Assembly: GCA_947037115.1 (NCBI GenBank)
Contig: CAMQTN010000005.1
Coordinates: forward strand, 1 to 64,000
DNA length: 64,000 nucleotides
From: an uncultured Lachnospiraceae bacterium
Lineage (GTDB): Bacteria; Bacillota; Clostridia; Lachnospirales; Lachnospiraceae
Direction of reading: 5' to 3'
Positions 17,434-25,974 of this stretch are shown one piece after another (the first letter of the stretch is position 1; each line of letters opens with the position of its first letter). The position numbers and the translations under genes are program-made. The notes under the pieces were generated by a model. It had not been told where the DNA came from. It worked only from the letters and a program-made list of their open reading frames with translations, and searched no databases.

Positions 17434-18252
17434 ATGGCAAATACAAAATTTGAAAGCACTGTTGATTATGTGGCATCCGAACAGCTTTTATCCAGCGTGA
17501 ATGTGGCTATCGCCCTGCAGAAACCGCTTCTGGTAAAGGGAGAGCCCGGCACGGGAAAGACGATGCTGGCGCAGGCGGTGGCGGCTTCCCTTGGAAAGAA
17601 GCTGATTATCTGGAATATCAAGTCCACCACGAAGGCACAGGACGGCCTTTACATGTATGACACGATTCAGAGACTGTACGACGGCCAGTTCGGAGAGGAG
17701 GGTGTGGACGATATTGCCCACTATATCAAACTGGGTAAGCTGGGGGAAGCCTTTGAGGCGGACGAGCAGGTGATCCTGCTGATCGACGAGATCGACAAGG
17801 CTGATCTGGAATTTCCCAACGACCTGCTCTGGGAGCTTGACCAGATGGAATTTTATATTCACGAGACGAAGCGGACAGTCAGGGCGAAACACCGGCCCAT
17901 TGTGATTATCACCTCCAATGCGGAGAAGGAGCTGCCGGATGCCTTTCTTCGCAGATGCATTTTCCACTACATTGATTTCCCGGATCAGGCGCTGATGGAG
18001 GAGATCGTGAGAACCCACTATCCGGATGTGGAGGAGAAGCTGCTTAAGGATGCCATGGAAGTGTTTTACTGGATTCGCTCCATGAAAGATATTCGCAAGA
18101 AACCGAGCACTTCGGAGTTGATCGACTGGGTTAATGCGCTGCAGATCGGCGGTATCCCTACTGACAGACTGCGGCAGGAGCTTCCCTTTATCGGGGTGGT
18201 GGTCAAGAAAGACGAGGATCTGGAGACGGTTAAGAACAGGACGGACTTCTGA
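17434..18252 (+). CDS. MoxR-family AAA+ ATPase
   Basis: The 272-residue AAA+ protein has Walker A GEPGTGKT (36-43), Walker B LLIDEIDKAD, a sensor-1-type ITSNAEKELPDAFLRR and a C-terminal lid. MoxR ATPases act with VWA proteins as chaperone pairs that insert metals or activate enzymes. Start is ATG 17434 after AAAGGAAAC; a TTG 18 bases upstream is the only alternative. The next gene, 39 bases downstream, encodes a VWA protein, the standard partner. The client enzyme is not evident in the window. Confidence 0.93.
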   Translation: MANTKFESTVDYVASEQLLSSVNVAIALQKPLLVKGEPGTGKTMLAQAVAASLGKKLIIWNIKSTTKAQDGLYMYDTIQRLYDGQFGEEGVDDIAHYIKLGKLGEAFEADEQVILLIDEIDKADLEFPNDLLWELDQMEFYIHETKRTVRAKHRPIVIITSNAEKELPDAFLRRCIFHYIDFPDQALMEEIVRTHYPDVEEKLLKDAMEVFYWIRSMKDIRKKPSTSELIDWVNALQIGGIPTDRLRQELPFIGVVVKKDEDLETVKNRTDF

Positions 18253-18291
18253 TAATGATGGGTATTTTATTTATGCCGGTGAGGAAATGAT

Positions 18292-19488
18292 ATGTTCAGT
18301 AAATTTTTCTATACCTTGAAAGCGAAAGGGCTTGAGGTGTCATTAAGCGAATGGCTGACTTTACAGGACGCTTTACAGCAGGGACTCTGCCACAGCAGCC
18401 TGACGGAGTTTTATTATCTGGCGCGGATGATTCTGGTAAAATCAGAGACCGAGTTTGACAAGTTCGACATGGCTTTTGACGAAGTGTTTAAGGGTGTCAT
18501 GTCGGAGAATGAGGTGAGTAAAAACATGCTCCGCTGGCTGGATAAACCGGAGATGCAGGACGTGTTTGAGGAGATGCGCCATGAGATGAACCAGGAAGTA
18601 GTCACCATGGACAAGGAGGATATCGAGAACAAGTTCAAGGACAGACTGCGGGATCAGGACGAGGAGCACAACGGCGGCAGTTTCTGGATCGGCACCATGG
18701 GTAAGACGTCTTTTGGCAACATGGGCGGAAATATGGGTGGTATCCGTGTGGGTGGAACTACCGGTTACCAGTCTGCATTTCAGGTGGTGGGGGCCCGGAA
18801 ATACCGTGATTTCAGAAATGACAAGGTGCTGGATAACAGACAGTTCCAGATGGCCCTCAGAAAACTCAGGCAGTTTTCCACGAAACTGGATATTCCGGAG
18901 ACGGAGCTTGATATCAACGGTACAGTGGACGCTACCTGCAACAACGGCGGCTGTCTACAGATCGTGATGGAAAAACCAAGAAAAAATGCGGTGAAGCTTC
19001 TTCTGCTGATGGACTCGGGCGGCACCATGATTCCCTATACGACGCTTTTGAGCGAGCTGTTCCAGTCCGTACACAAGTCCAACCACTACAAGGATGTGAA
19101 GACCTACTTTTTCCACAACTGCATTTATTCCAATCTTTACAGGACGCCGGAGTGTGAGAACGGCGAGTGGATTGAGACGGAGTGGATGTTCCGCAATCTG
19201 GACAGCGATTATAAGGTGATCATTGTGGGGGATGCGGCCATGGCGCCGGAGGAGCTGTATTCCACCACAGGCAATTACAGAGGGCCAAACGGCGGGCTTT
19301 CCGGGATGGACTGGCTTTTGCTCATGAAACGGCACTACAAAAAAATTGTTTGGCTCAATCCCAAGATGGCGCCCGGACATGCACCCTGGCGGGAGGCGGA
19401 GACGGCCATCAAGGGACTCTTTCCGATGTATAAACTGACAGTGGACGGTTTAAATCAGGCGATGATGAAGCTCATGGTAAATCGCTAG
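18292..19488 (+). CDS. VWA-domain protein (CoxE-like), partner of the MoxR ATPase
   Basis: The 398-residue protein has a helical N-terminal domain (1-135) resembling the CoxE-type region, a Gly/Met-rich linker (about 140-165, with GNMGGNMGG), and a C-terminal VWA domain (about 235-395). The metal site motif is altered: the usual DxSxS reads DSGGT at Asp241 (LLMDSGGTM), so the first Ser is Gly and the second is Thr. Further down, VGDAAMAPEEL and WLLLMKRHYKKIVWLNP match the later VWA strands. It follows the MoxR gene in one operon. Its role is probably to present a client protein to the ATPase; this is inference from the family. Confidence 0.85.
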   Translation: MFSKFFYTLKAKGLEVSLSEWLTLQDALQQGLCHSSLTEFYYLARMILVKSETEFDKFDMAFDEVFKGVMSENEVSKNMLRWLDKPEMQDVFEEMRHEMNQEVVTMDKEDIENKFKDRLRDQDEEHNGGSFWIGTMGKTSFGNMGGNMGGIRVGGTTGYQSAFQVVGARKYRDFRNDKVLDNRQFQMALRKLRQFSTKLDIPETELDINGTVDATCNNGGCLQIVMEKPRKNAVKLLLLMDSGGTMIPYTTLLSELFQSVHKSNHYKDVKTYFFHNCIYSNLYRTPECENGEWIETEWMFRNLDSDYKVIIVGDAAMAPEELYSTTGNYRGPNGGLSGMDWLLLMKRHYKKIVWLNPKMAPGHAPWREAETAIKGLFPMYKLTVDGLNQAMMKLMVNR

Positions 19489-19555
19489 AGGCGTACCGGA
19501 AACAGGCAGATGTGCAGACTCGAAATGCACCGCATTTCCCGTTTGCGCTGTTTGT

Positions 19556-19614
19556 CAGGACACGGCATCTACAGTCTTACATGCAAGCATGTATCCTGCA
19601 GATACCGTGTCCTG
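19556..19614 (+). terminator. Long hairpin after the MoxR-VWA operon
   Basis: A stem of CAGGACACGG paired with CCGTGTCCTG continues inward through ATCT/AGAT and CAG/CTG to the tip TACATGC-AA-GCATGTA. It lies 68 bases after the VWA stop. The T run after it is poor (ATTCTGTTT), so it may end transcription weakly or protect the RNA end. Confidence 0.6.
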
Positions 19615-19634
19615 ATTCTGTTTGTGTGCGCATC

Positions 19635-19663
19635 TTGACTTTAACGAGTAAAAGTGCTAAAGT
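19635..19663 (+). promoter_or_regulatory. Promoter of the arylacid gene cluster
   Basis: TTGACT (19635-19640) and TAAAGT (19658-19663) are 17 bp apart, about 85 bases before the thioesterase start and directly after the long hairpin. Confidence 0.6.
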
Positions 19664-19748
19664 GTTGGGTATAGTTTTCGCTTGAAAGAGGGATAAATAT
19701 AGAAAAAATCAGGAGTGCGGCTGACAGGCCGCAGAAAGGGGATTGGGT

Positions 19749-20153
19749 ATGGCGGATTTAGAAGAAATCCGGAATCGGTTTAAAAATGATCATTTTGCTA
19801 CGGAGGCGGCGGGGATTGTCATTGATTCTGCACAGCCCGGAAAGGCGTCCTGCTCCCTGACGATCGAGGAGCGTCATTTGAATGAAAACAACGTCCCCAT
19901 GGGAGGCGCTATTTTTACGTTGGCTGATATCACCTGTGCCGTGGCGGCCAACGGATATTCTGAGAAAGTGACAGTCAGCCAGCAGGCGTCCATTACTTTT
20001 CTTGCTCCGGCAAAGGGAAAACGGCTGATTGCGGAGGCCGTCTGTCTGCGGGAAGGACATACCACCGCGCTGTACAGTGTGGATGTGAAGGATGAGATTG
20101 GCACCTATGTGGCTCATGCCACTTTGAACGCTTATATAGTTGGAAACAGATAA
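19749..20153 (+). CDS. PaaI-type hotdog thioesterase
   Basis: The 134-residue protein is a single hotdog domain of the PaaI/COG2050 type: the motif HLNENNVPMGGAIFTLADITCAVAA contains the Asn-...-GG-...-D segment that forms the active site of these acyl-CoA thioesterases. The C-terminal strand (THATLNAYIV-like, here AHATLNAYIV) is typical. Start ATG 19749 follows AAAGGGGATT. It is the first gene of a cluster with two CoA ligases and an arylpyruvate oxidoreductase, so the substrate is probably an aryl- or acyl-CoA of that pathway, where it would recycle CoA. The substrate is inference. Confidence 0.85.
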   Translation: MADLEEIRNRFKNDHFATEAAGIVIDSAQPGKASCSLTIEERHLNENNVPMGGAIFTLADITCAVAANGYSEKVTVSQQASITFLAPAKGKRLIAEAVCLREGHTTALYSVDVKDEIGTYVAHATLNAYIVGNR

Positions 20154-20181
20154 CAAATATGATATACGGAGGATATGGAGA

Positions 20182-21819
20182 ATGGTAATTACGGAGTTTT
20201 TGGAGCGGAACGCCCGACTCTATGGCTCGGATACGGCGCTTGTGGAGCTGAACCCTTCCCAGGAGCGGGACAGTGCGGTGACCTGGCGGGAAGCGAGCCT
20301 GATCGAGAGCGCGGGGAACGGCGCACCTTATCGAAGGGAGTTGAGCTGGGCGGATTTTGACAGACGGGCTAACCGTTTCGCGAATCTGCTGTTAAGTCGT
20401 GGGATGGAGCGGGAGACCAAGGTGGGGATTCTGATGATGAACTGTCTGGAGTGGCTCCCTATCTATTTCGGTATTCTGAAGGCGGGTGGCGTGGCCGTAC
20501 CTATGAACTTCCGTTATTCGGCAGAGGAGATCAAATATTGTCTGGAACTTGCGGACGTGGAGGTGTTGGTTTTCGGGCCGGAGTTTATCGAGCGGATGGA
20601 CAGTATCGCGGAGGAGCTGCCGGGAGTCGGGATGATGTTTTTCCCGGGGGCAGGCGGGCCGGATTACACGGAGGACTGCCTGAAGCTGATGGGATTTTGC
20701 TCTTCCAGCGCGCCGCCGGTGGCGCTTGACGAAATGGATTATGCGGCCATTTACTTTTCTTCCGGTACAACGGGATTCCCGAAGGCGATTTTACATAATC
20801 ACCAGTCTCTCCGCTCCTCCTGCGAGACGGAGCAGAACCACCACGGACAGAAAAGGGAGGATGTATTCCTCTGTATTCCGCCCCTCTATCACACCGGGGC
20901 GAAAATGCACTGGTTCGGTTCGCTGATTACGGGCGGCAAGGCGGTGCTGCTGCGGGGCGTGAAACCGGAGTGGATTTTGAGGGCGGTCACGGAGGAACAG
21001 TGTACCATTGTGTGGCTTCTGGTGCCATGGGCGCAGGATCTTCTGGACGCCATCGATTCCGGGAAAGTGGATATGGAGCATTATCTGCTGGAGCAGTGGA
21101 GGCTGATGCACATCGGAGCCCAGCCTGTTCCGCCCAGTCTGATCCAGCGCTGGAAAAAACATTTCCCACATCATCTGTATGACACCAACTATGGGTTGAG
21201 TGAATCCATAGGTCCCGGCTGTGTACATCTGGGCGTGGAGAATATACATAAAGTGGGAGCCATCGGGAAACCGGGCTATCACTGGGAAGCAAAGATTGTA
21301 AACGAGCAGGGCCGGGAAGTTGCACAGGGAGATGTGGGCGAACTCATTGTCCATGGCCCAGGCGTTATGCTCTGCTACTATAAAAATCCTGAAGCGACGA
21401 ACGAAGTCATAAAAGACGGCTGGCTTTACACGGGAGATATGGCGCGCATGGATGAAGACGGGTTTATTTATCTGGTGGACCGCAAGAAGGACGTCATCAT
21501 TTCCGGAGGTGAGAACCTTTACCCGGTACAGATCGAGGATTTCCTTCGGGGCAGCGATAAGATTAAGGATGTGGCGGTGATCGGCCTGCCGGATCAAAGG
21601 CTTGGTGAGATCGCGGCGGCTGTCATAGAGATCAAGGAGAACGAGACCTGTACGGAGGAGGAGATTATGGCGTTCTGTAAGGACCTTCCCCGCTACAAAC
21701 GGCCAAGAAAGATCATTTTTGAGAAAGTGCCCAGAAATCCTACGGGTAAGATTGAGAAGCCGGTTCTCAGGGAGCGGTACTGCCACGGCAGTCTGGTGGA
21801 AGCACAGATTAAAAACTAG
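20182..21819 (+). CDS. AMP-forming acyl-CoA synthetase
   Basis: The roughly 545-residue adenylating enzyme has the P-loop YFSSGTTGFPKA, the A4/A5 region YGLSES, GWLYTGDMARMDEDGF, the hinge DRKKD, and the C-terminal catalytic Lys in NPTGKIEK. It belongs to the large medium-chain/long-chain acyl-CoA ligase family and is not close to the PaaK-type ligase found later in the cluster. I start at ATG 20182, 9 bases after GGAGG; an in-frame start at 20140 would lie inside the thioesterase gene. The acid substrate cannot be read from the sequence; an aryl- or alkyl-carboxylate taken up by the next gene's transporter is plausible. Confidence 0.9.
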   Translation: MVITEFLERNARLYGSDTALVELNPSQERDSAVTWREASLIESAGNGAPYRRELSWADFDRRANRFANLLLSRGMERETKVGILMMNCLEWLPIYFGILKAGGVAVPMNFRYSAEEIKYCLELADVEVLVFGPEFIERMDSIAEELPGVGMMFFPGAGGPDYTEDCLKLMGFCSSSAPPVALDEMDYAAIYFSSGTTGFPKAILHNHQSLRSSCETEQNHHGQKREDVFLCIPPLYHTGAKMHWFGSLITGGKAVLLRGVKPEWILRAVTEEQCTIVWLLVPWAQDLLDAIDSGKVDMEHYLLEQWRLMHIGAQPVPPSLIQRWKKHFPHHLYDTNYGLSESIGPGCVHLGVENIHKVGAIGKPGYHWEAKIVNEQGREVAQGDVGELIVHGPGVMLCYYKNPEATNEVIKDGWLYTGDMARMDEDGFIYLVDRKKDVIISGGENLYPVQIEDFLRGSDKIKDVAVIGLPDQRLGEIAAAVIEIKENETCTEEEIMAFCKDLPRYKRPRKIIFEKVPRNPTGKIEKPVLRERYCHGSLVEAQIKN

Positions 21820-21833
21820 GAGGAAGTACGAAG

Positions 21834-23381
21834 ATGGATTTATTTATCAAACTGATTATGTTGGTAATCTTTTTCGGCGTTATGATAGGGATCGGACTCT
21901 ACTGCCGCAGGCATGCCACGGATGTGAACGGGTTTGTGCTGGGCGGCAGGAACGTGGGCCCGTGGCTTACGGCCTTTGCTTACGGAACCAGCTATTTTTC
22001 GGCGGTGGTTTTCGTGGGCTATGCCGGACAGTTTGGCTGGAAGTACGGCATAGCCGCCACCTGGGCTGGACTGGGAAATGCCTTTATCGGTTCGCTTCTT
22101 GCCTGGGCGGTGCTGGGACGACGTACCCGCATTATGACACAGCATTTAAACAGTGCGACCATGCCAGAGTTTTTCGGGGAGCGGTTTGAGAGCAAACCCT
22201 TAAAACTGGCGGCTTCGGCCATTATCTTTATCTTTCTGATTCCCTACACGGCAAGTCTCTACAACGGTTTGAGCCGTCTGTTCGGTATGGCTTTTGACAT
22301 TGACTACAGTGTGTGTGTGGTGGTTATGGCAGTGCTTACGGGGATTTATGTGATTGCAGGCGGCTATATGGCTACTGCAATCAATGATTTCATTCAGGGT
22401 ATCATTATGATATTTGGAATAGCGGCTGTTATTTTGGCAGTGCTCCACAGTCAGGGAGGTTTCCTTGCGGCGCTTGATAAACTGTCGGCGGTGAGCGACG
22501 AGACGGTTTCTGCCGCGCCCGGTGTGTTTAACTCTTTCTTTGGACCTGATCCTGCCGGCCTTCTGGGCGTGGTGATCCTCACCAGTCTGGGGACCTGGGG
22601 GCTGCCGCAGATGGTACAGAAATTTTATGCCATCAAGAGCGAGAGTGCAATCAATAAGGGGATGGTGATTTCCACAGTCTTTGCGACCATTGTTTCAGGA
22701 GGCTGTTATTTTCTCGGCGGTTTCGGGCGGCTGTTCAGCGACAGGATAGATATTGCAGCGAACGGTTATGACTCGGTTGTGCCGACCATGTTAAGCGGTC
22801 TTCCCACAATTCTAATTGCGGTGGTGGTGATTCTGGTGCTCTCGGCTTCCATGTCCACCCTTTCCTCCCTTGTATTGGCATCCAGCTCCACCTTGACGCT
22901 GGACTTTATTAAAGGTAATATAATTAAGGAGATGGATGAAAAAAAACAGGTGAAATGGATGCGGGGGCTTTTGGTGGTGTTTATCGTCATTTCGGTGGTG
23001 CTTGCACTGATCCAGTACCGCTCTAACGTTACCTTTATCGCCCAGCTCATGGGTGTGAGCTGGGGCGCGCTTGCCGGTGCATTTCTGGCGCCTTTCCTCT
23101 ATGGCTTATATTGGAAGCGGACCACGAAAGCGGCCTGCTGGGTGAGCTTTTTGTTCTCCACAATCGTGATGCTGGCGAATATTTTCTTTCGCCCGTCGTT
23201 CCCTGCATATCTACAGTCACCGATCAATGCCGGCGCATTCTGTATGCTGGCCGGGCTTGTGATCGTTCCTGTGGTGAGTGTGGCGACGAAGGCGCCTGGG
23301 GAAAAGAAGCTGGAGGAGGTATTCTCCTGCTACGATCAGAAGGTGACGGTTTCTGTCAAAGATTCCATCGGTAACGAGTGA
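21834..23381 (+). CDS. Sodium/solute symporter (SSS family)
   Basis: The 515-residue protein has about 13 membrane helices and SSS features: an N-terminal YCRRHATDVNGFVLGGRNVGPW segment (in two parts), FAYGTSYFSAVVFVGYAG, the VIAGGYMATAINDFIQG motif in helix 5, and VLSASMSTLSSLVLASSS, the Na+-site helix with small and hydroxyl residues. The family takes up sugars, amino acids, pantothenate and carboxylates with Na+. Its place between two CoA ligases suggests an organic acid such as an arylacetate. It lies 14 bases after the ligase gene and is followed by a perfect 16-bp hairpin. Confidence 0.92.
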   Translation: MDLFIKLIMLVIFFGVMIGIGLYCRRHATDVNGFVLGGRNVGPWLTAFAYGTSYFSAVVFVGYAGQFGWKYGIAATWAGLGNAFIGSLLAWAVLGRRTRIMTQHLNSATMPEFFGERFESKPLKLAASAIIFIFLIPYTASLYNGLSRLFGMAFDIDYSVCVVVMAVLTGIYVIAGGYMATAINDFIQGIIMIFGIAAVILAVLHSQGGFLAALDKLSAVSDETVSAAPGVFNSFFGPDPAGLLGVVILTSLGTWGLPQMVQKFYAIKSESAINKGMVISTVFATIVSGGCYFLGGFGRLFSDRIDIAANGYDSVVPTMLSGLPTILIAVVVILVLSASMSTLSSLVLASSSTLTLDFIKGNIIKEMDEKKQVKWMRGLLVVFIVISVVLALIQYRSNVTFIAQLMGVSWGALAGAFLAPFLYGLYWKRTTKAACWVSFLFSTIVMLANIFFRPSFPAYLQSPINAGAFCMLAGLVIVPVVSVATKAPGEKKLEEVFSCYDQKVTVSVKDSIGNE

Positions 23382-23386
23382 GAAGC

Positions 23387-23424
23387 GCCCGAAAAGAACT
23401 TCTGAAAGGAAGTTCTTTTCGGGC
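23387..23424 (+). terminator. Perfect 16-bp hairpin between the symporter and iorA
   Basis: GCCCGAAAAGAACTTC pairs fully with GAAGTTCTTTTCGGGC around a TGAAAG loop, 5 bases after the symporter stop. No T run follows, so it may act as a partial terminator or as an RNA-processing or stability element. A second small hairpin, AATGTCT/AGACATT (23430-23450), follows at once. Confidence 0.55.
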
Positions 23425-23484
23425 AGGAAAATGTCTACAGGACAGACATTCTCCGTAACGTTAAGAGAAAGGAACAGATACTGT

Positions 23485-25221
23485 ATGAAAACATTAATGC
23501 TTGGCAACGAAGCGGTTGCCAGAGGCCTGTATGAGGCGGGCTGCAGCTTTGTGTCCAGCTATCCGGGAACGCCCAGCACGGAGATCACCGAGTGTGTGGC
23601 GAAATATGAAGAGGTTTATGCCGAGTGGGCGCCTAACGAGAAAGTAGCTCTCGAGGCGGCGTTCGGCGCTTCCTTACGTGGAAAGCGGAGTTTTTGCGCC
23701 ATGAAGCATGTGGGCTTAAATGTGGCGGCAGACCCGCTTTTTACCATTTCTTATACTGGCGTGAATGCGGGATTAGTCATTGGGGTGGCCGATGACGCCG
23801 GCATGCACAGCTCCCAGAATGAGCAGGATTCCCGCCACTATGCGCGGGCGTCTAAGATTCCCATGCTGGAGCCTTCCGATTCCGCGGAGGCGATTGCCTT
23901 TGCAAAACTTGCCTATGAGCTTTCCGAGGAGTATGACACGGCTGTTCTTATTAAGATGTGTACCCGCGTCAGTCATTCCCAGAGTGTGGTGGAGACGGGG
24001 GAGAGGGTGCTTCCGGCGCAGAGGCCCTATGAGAAAAATCCCGGTAAGTACATAATGATGCCTGCCAACGCGAAGAAGCGCCATCCGGATGTGGAGGAGC
24101 GCACGAAGGCCCTGACGGCCTGGGCGGAGAAGGCCGAGATTAACCGGATTGATCCGGGACAGGATACGTCCATGGGTATTATCACTTCTTCCACCTGCTA
24201 TCAGTATGTGAAGGAGGCTCTGGGAGATACCTGTCCTGTTTTGAAGCTGGGCATGATCTGGCCTATGCCGGAACAGAAGATCCGCGACTTTGCTGCCTCC
24301 GTTGATAAGCTGGTGGTGGTGGAGGAGCTTGACAGCTTCATAGAGACACATTGTAGGAATCTGGGCCTTTCGGTGGCCGGAAAAGAACTCTTTACGGAGA
24401 TTGGAGAGCTTGGACAGAATCTGGTGAAGGAGAAGCTTGGGGAAAGGGTACAGTCAGGCGCGGTTCTCGCGGAGGATATTCCCGCAAGACCGCCTGTGAT
24501 GTGTGCGGGGTGTCCGCACAGGAGCCTTTTCTATGTGCTTAAGAAGCTGAATCTCACCGTGCTTGGAGATATCGGGTGTTATACATTGGGAGCAGTCGCG
24601 CCCCTGAACGCCATCGACACTACCATCTGTATGGGAGCCTCCGTTTCCGGGCTGCATGGTTTTGTGAAGGCCGGGGACGAGGAAAACGCGGGCAGGACGG
24701 TAGCGGTGATCGGAGATTCTACTTTTATCCATTCCGGCGTTACGGGCCTGATTAATATTGCTTACAACGACTCAAATTCCACCGTGATCATACTGGATAA
24801 TTCGATTACGGGTATGACGGGCCACCAGCAGAATCCTACTACGGGCTTTAACCTGAAAGGCGACCCCTGTACAAAAATCGATCTGGAGAGTCTGTGCAGA
24901 GCCGTCGGCGTCAGACGTGTGAGAGTGGTAGACCCTTACGATATGGACGCCTGTCAGGCAGCGATTCAGGAGGAGCTGGCGGCGAAAGAGCCTTCCGTTA
25001 TCATTTCCCGCCGACCTTGCGCGCTGTTGAAATATGTGAAACACCCCGGCCCCATCTGTGCAGACCCGGAGAAGTGCAAGGGATGCAAGGCATGTATGAA
25101 CATTGGATGTCCCGCAATCAGCATGGAGGAGGGCAAGGTGAAGATCGACACGACTCTCTGTGTGGGCTGTGGTGTCTGTGAACAGCTCTGTAAGTTCGGT
25201 GCGCTGGGGGCAGGGAAGTAA
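23485..25221 (+). CDS. iorA: Indolepyruvate ferredoxin oxidoreductase, alpha subunit
   Basis: IOR converts aryl 2-oxo acids (indolepyruvate, phenylpyruvate, 4-hydroxyphenylpyruvate) plus CoA to arylacetyl-CoA, CO2 and reduced ferredoxin, reversibly. The 578-residue subunit has the N-terminal pyrimidine-binding half (GNEAVARGLYEAG, SSYPGTPSTEI), the thiamine-diphosphate half (GDIGCYTLG, GDSTFIHSG, NDSNSTVIILDN) and two C-terminal [4Fe-4S] motifs, CKGCKACMNIGCP and CVGCGVCEQLC. Start ATG 23485 follows AAAGGA; an ATG at 23431 falls in the hairpin region and is rejected. The beta subunit follows after 125 bases. Confidence 0.96.
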   Translation: MKTLMLGNEAVARGLYEAGCSFVSSYPGTPSTEITECVAKYEEVYAEWAPNEKVALEAAFGASLRGKRSFCAMKHVGLNVAADPLFTISYTGVNAGLVIGVADDAGMHSSQNEQDSRHYARASKIPMLEPSDSAEAIAFAKLAYELSEEYDTAVLIKMCTRVSHSQSVVETGERVLPAQRPYEKNPGKYIMMPANAKKRHPDVEERTKALTAWAEKAEINRIDPGQDTSMGIITSSTCYQYVKEALGDTCPVLKLGMIWPMPEQKIRDFAASVDKLVVVEELDSFIETHCRNLGLSVAGKELFTEIGELGQNLVKEKLGERVQSGAVLAEDIPARPPVMCAGCPHRSLFYVLKKLNLTVLGDIGCYTLGAVAPLNAIDTTICMGASVSGLHGFVKAGDEENAGRTVAVIGDSTFIHSGVTGLINIAYNDSNSTVIILDNSITGMTGHQQNPTTGFNLKGDPCTKIDLESLCRAVGVRRVRVVDPYDMDACQAAIQEELAAKEPSVIISRRPCALLKYVKHPGPICADPEKCKGCKACMNIGCPAISMEEGKVKIDTTLCVGCGVCEQLCKFGALGAGK

Positions 25222-25346
25222 CCGGGGCTGCGAAGCGGATCAGTTATATCATGCGGTAAAATGAAGATATTTTACAAGACACAGAGAAAACGGAGAGGTA
25301 AAATGGCCGTAACAGCATAGAGGTCACGGCAGGAATGGAGATAAGT

Positions 25347-25919
25347 ATGGAAACAAAGAATATCATGATTGTGGGTGTGGGCGGACAGGGAACCCTGCTG
25401 GCCAGCAAACTGTTAGGGCGGCTGCTGCTCACAAAGGGGTTTGACGTGAAAGTGAGCGAGGTACACGGCATGAGCCAGCGCGGCGGGAGCGTTGTTACTT
25501 ACGTGCGCTGGGGGGACAGGGTCTGCTCTCCCATCATAGATAAAGGACAGGCGGACTGCATTCTCTCCTTTGAGCTGCTGGAGGCGGCCCGCTATACGGA
25601 ATACTTGAAGCCGGGCGGCAGGATCATCGTGAACAGCCAGCAGATCAATCCCATGCCTGTGATTGCAGGCGCAGCGGTATATCCGGAGAAGCTGGTGGAG
25701 AAACTTTCGGCTCTTGAGATCAATGTGGACGCACTGGACGCCCTTTCTCTGGCGGAGGAAGCGGGAAGCAGTAAGGCTGTCAATCTGGTGTTGATGGGAC
25801 GGCTGGCGAAACACTTTGATTTTACGGACGAGGAGTGGATGGATGCTATAGAGCACAGTGTGCCGCCGAAGTTTTTGGAGCTGAACAGGAAGGCTTTTGA
25901 GCTGGGGCGCAGCGCGTAA
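25347..25919 (+). CDS. iorB: Indolepyruvate ferredoxin oxidoreductase, beta subunit
   Basis: The 190-residue subunit has the gamma-type 2-oxoacid:ferredoxin oxidoreductase fold: IMIVGVGGQGTLLASKLLG at the N-terminus, EVHGMSQRGGSVVTYVRWG and ILSFELLEAARY, all family hallmarks. I prefer ATG 25347 (GGAG 6 bases before it) to ATG 25335. It completes the iorA enzyme. The 125-base gap after iorA has no clear promoter or strong hairpin, so co-transcription is likely. Confidence 0.95.
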   Translation: METKNIMIVGVGGQGTLLASKLLGRLLLTKGFDVKVSEVHGMSQRGGSVVTYVRWGDRVCSPIIDKGQADCILSFELLEAARYTEYLKPGGRIIVNSQQINPMPVIAGAAVYPEKLVEKLSALEINVDALDALSLAEEAGSSKAVNLVLMGRLAKHFDFTDEEWMDAIEHSVPPKFLELNRKAFELGRSA

Positions 25920-25974
25920 TAAGAAATGCCGTAAAGCGGGCATTCTGCGTATATAGTGAATGAAGGAGGAAGGT

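Noticed and set aside
20175..20360. A start codon ATG at 20175 for the acyl-CoA ligase
   Set aside because: It is in another frame from the ligase and gives a short Gly/Trp-rich product without motifs; ATG 20182 fits the family.
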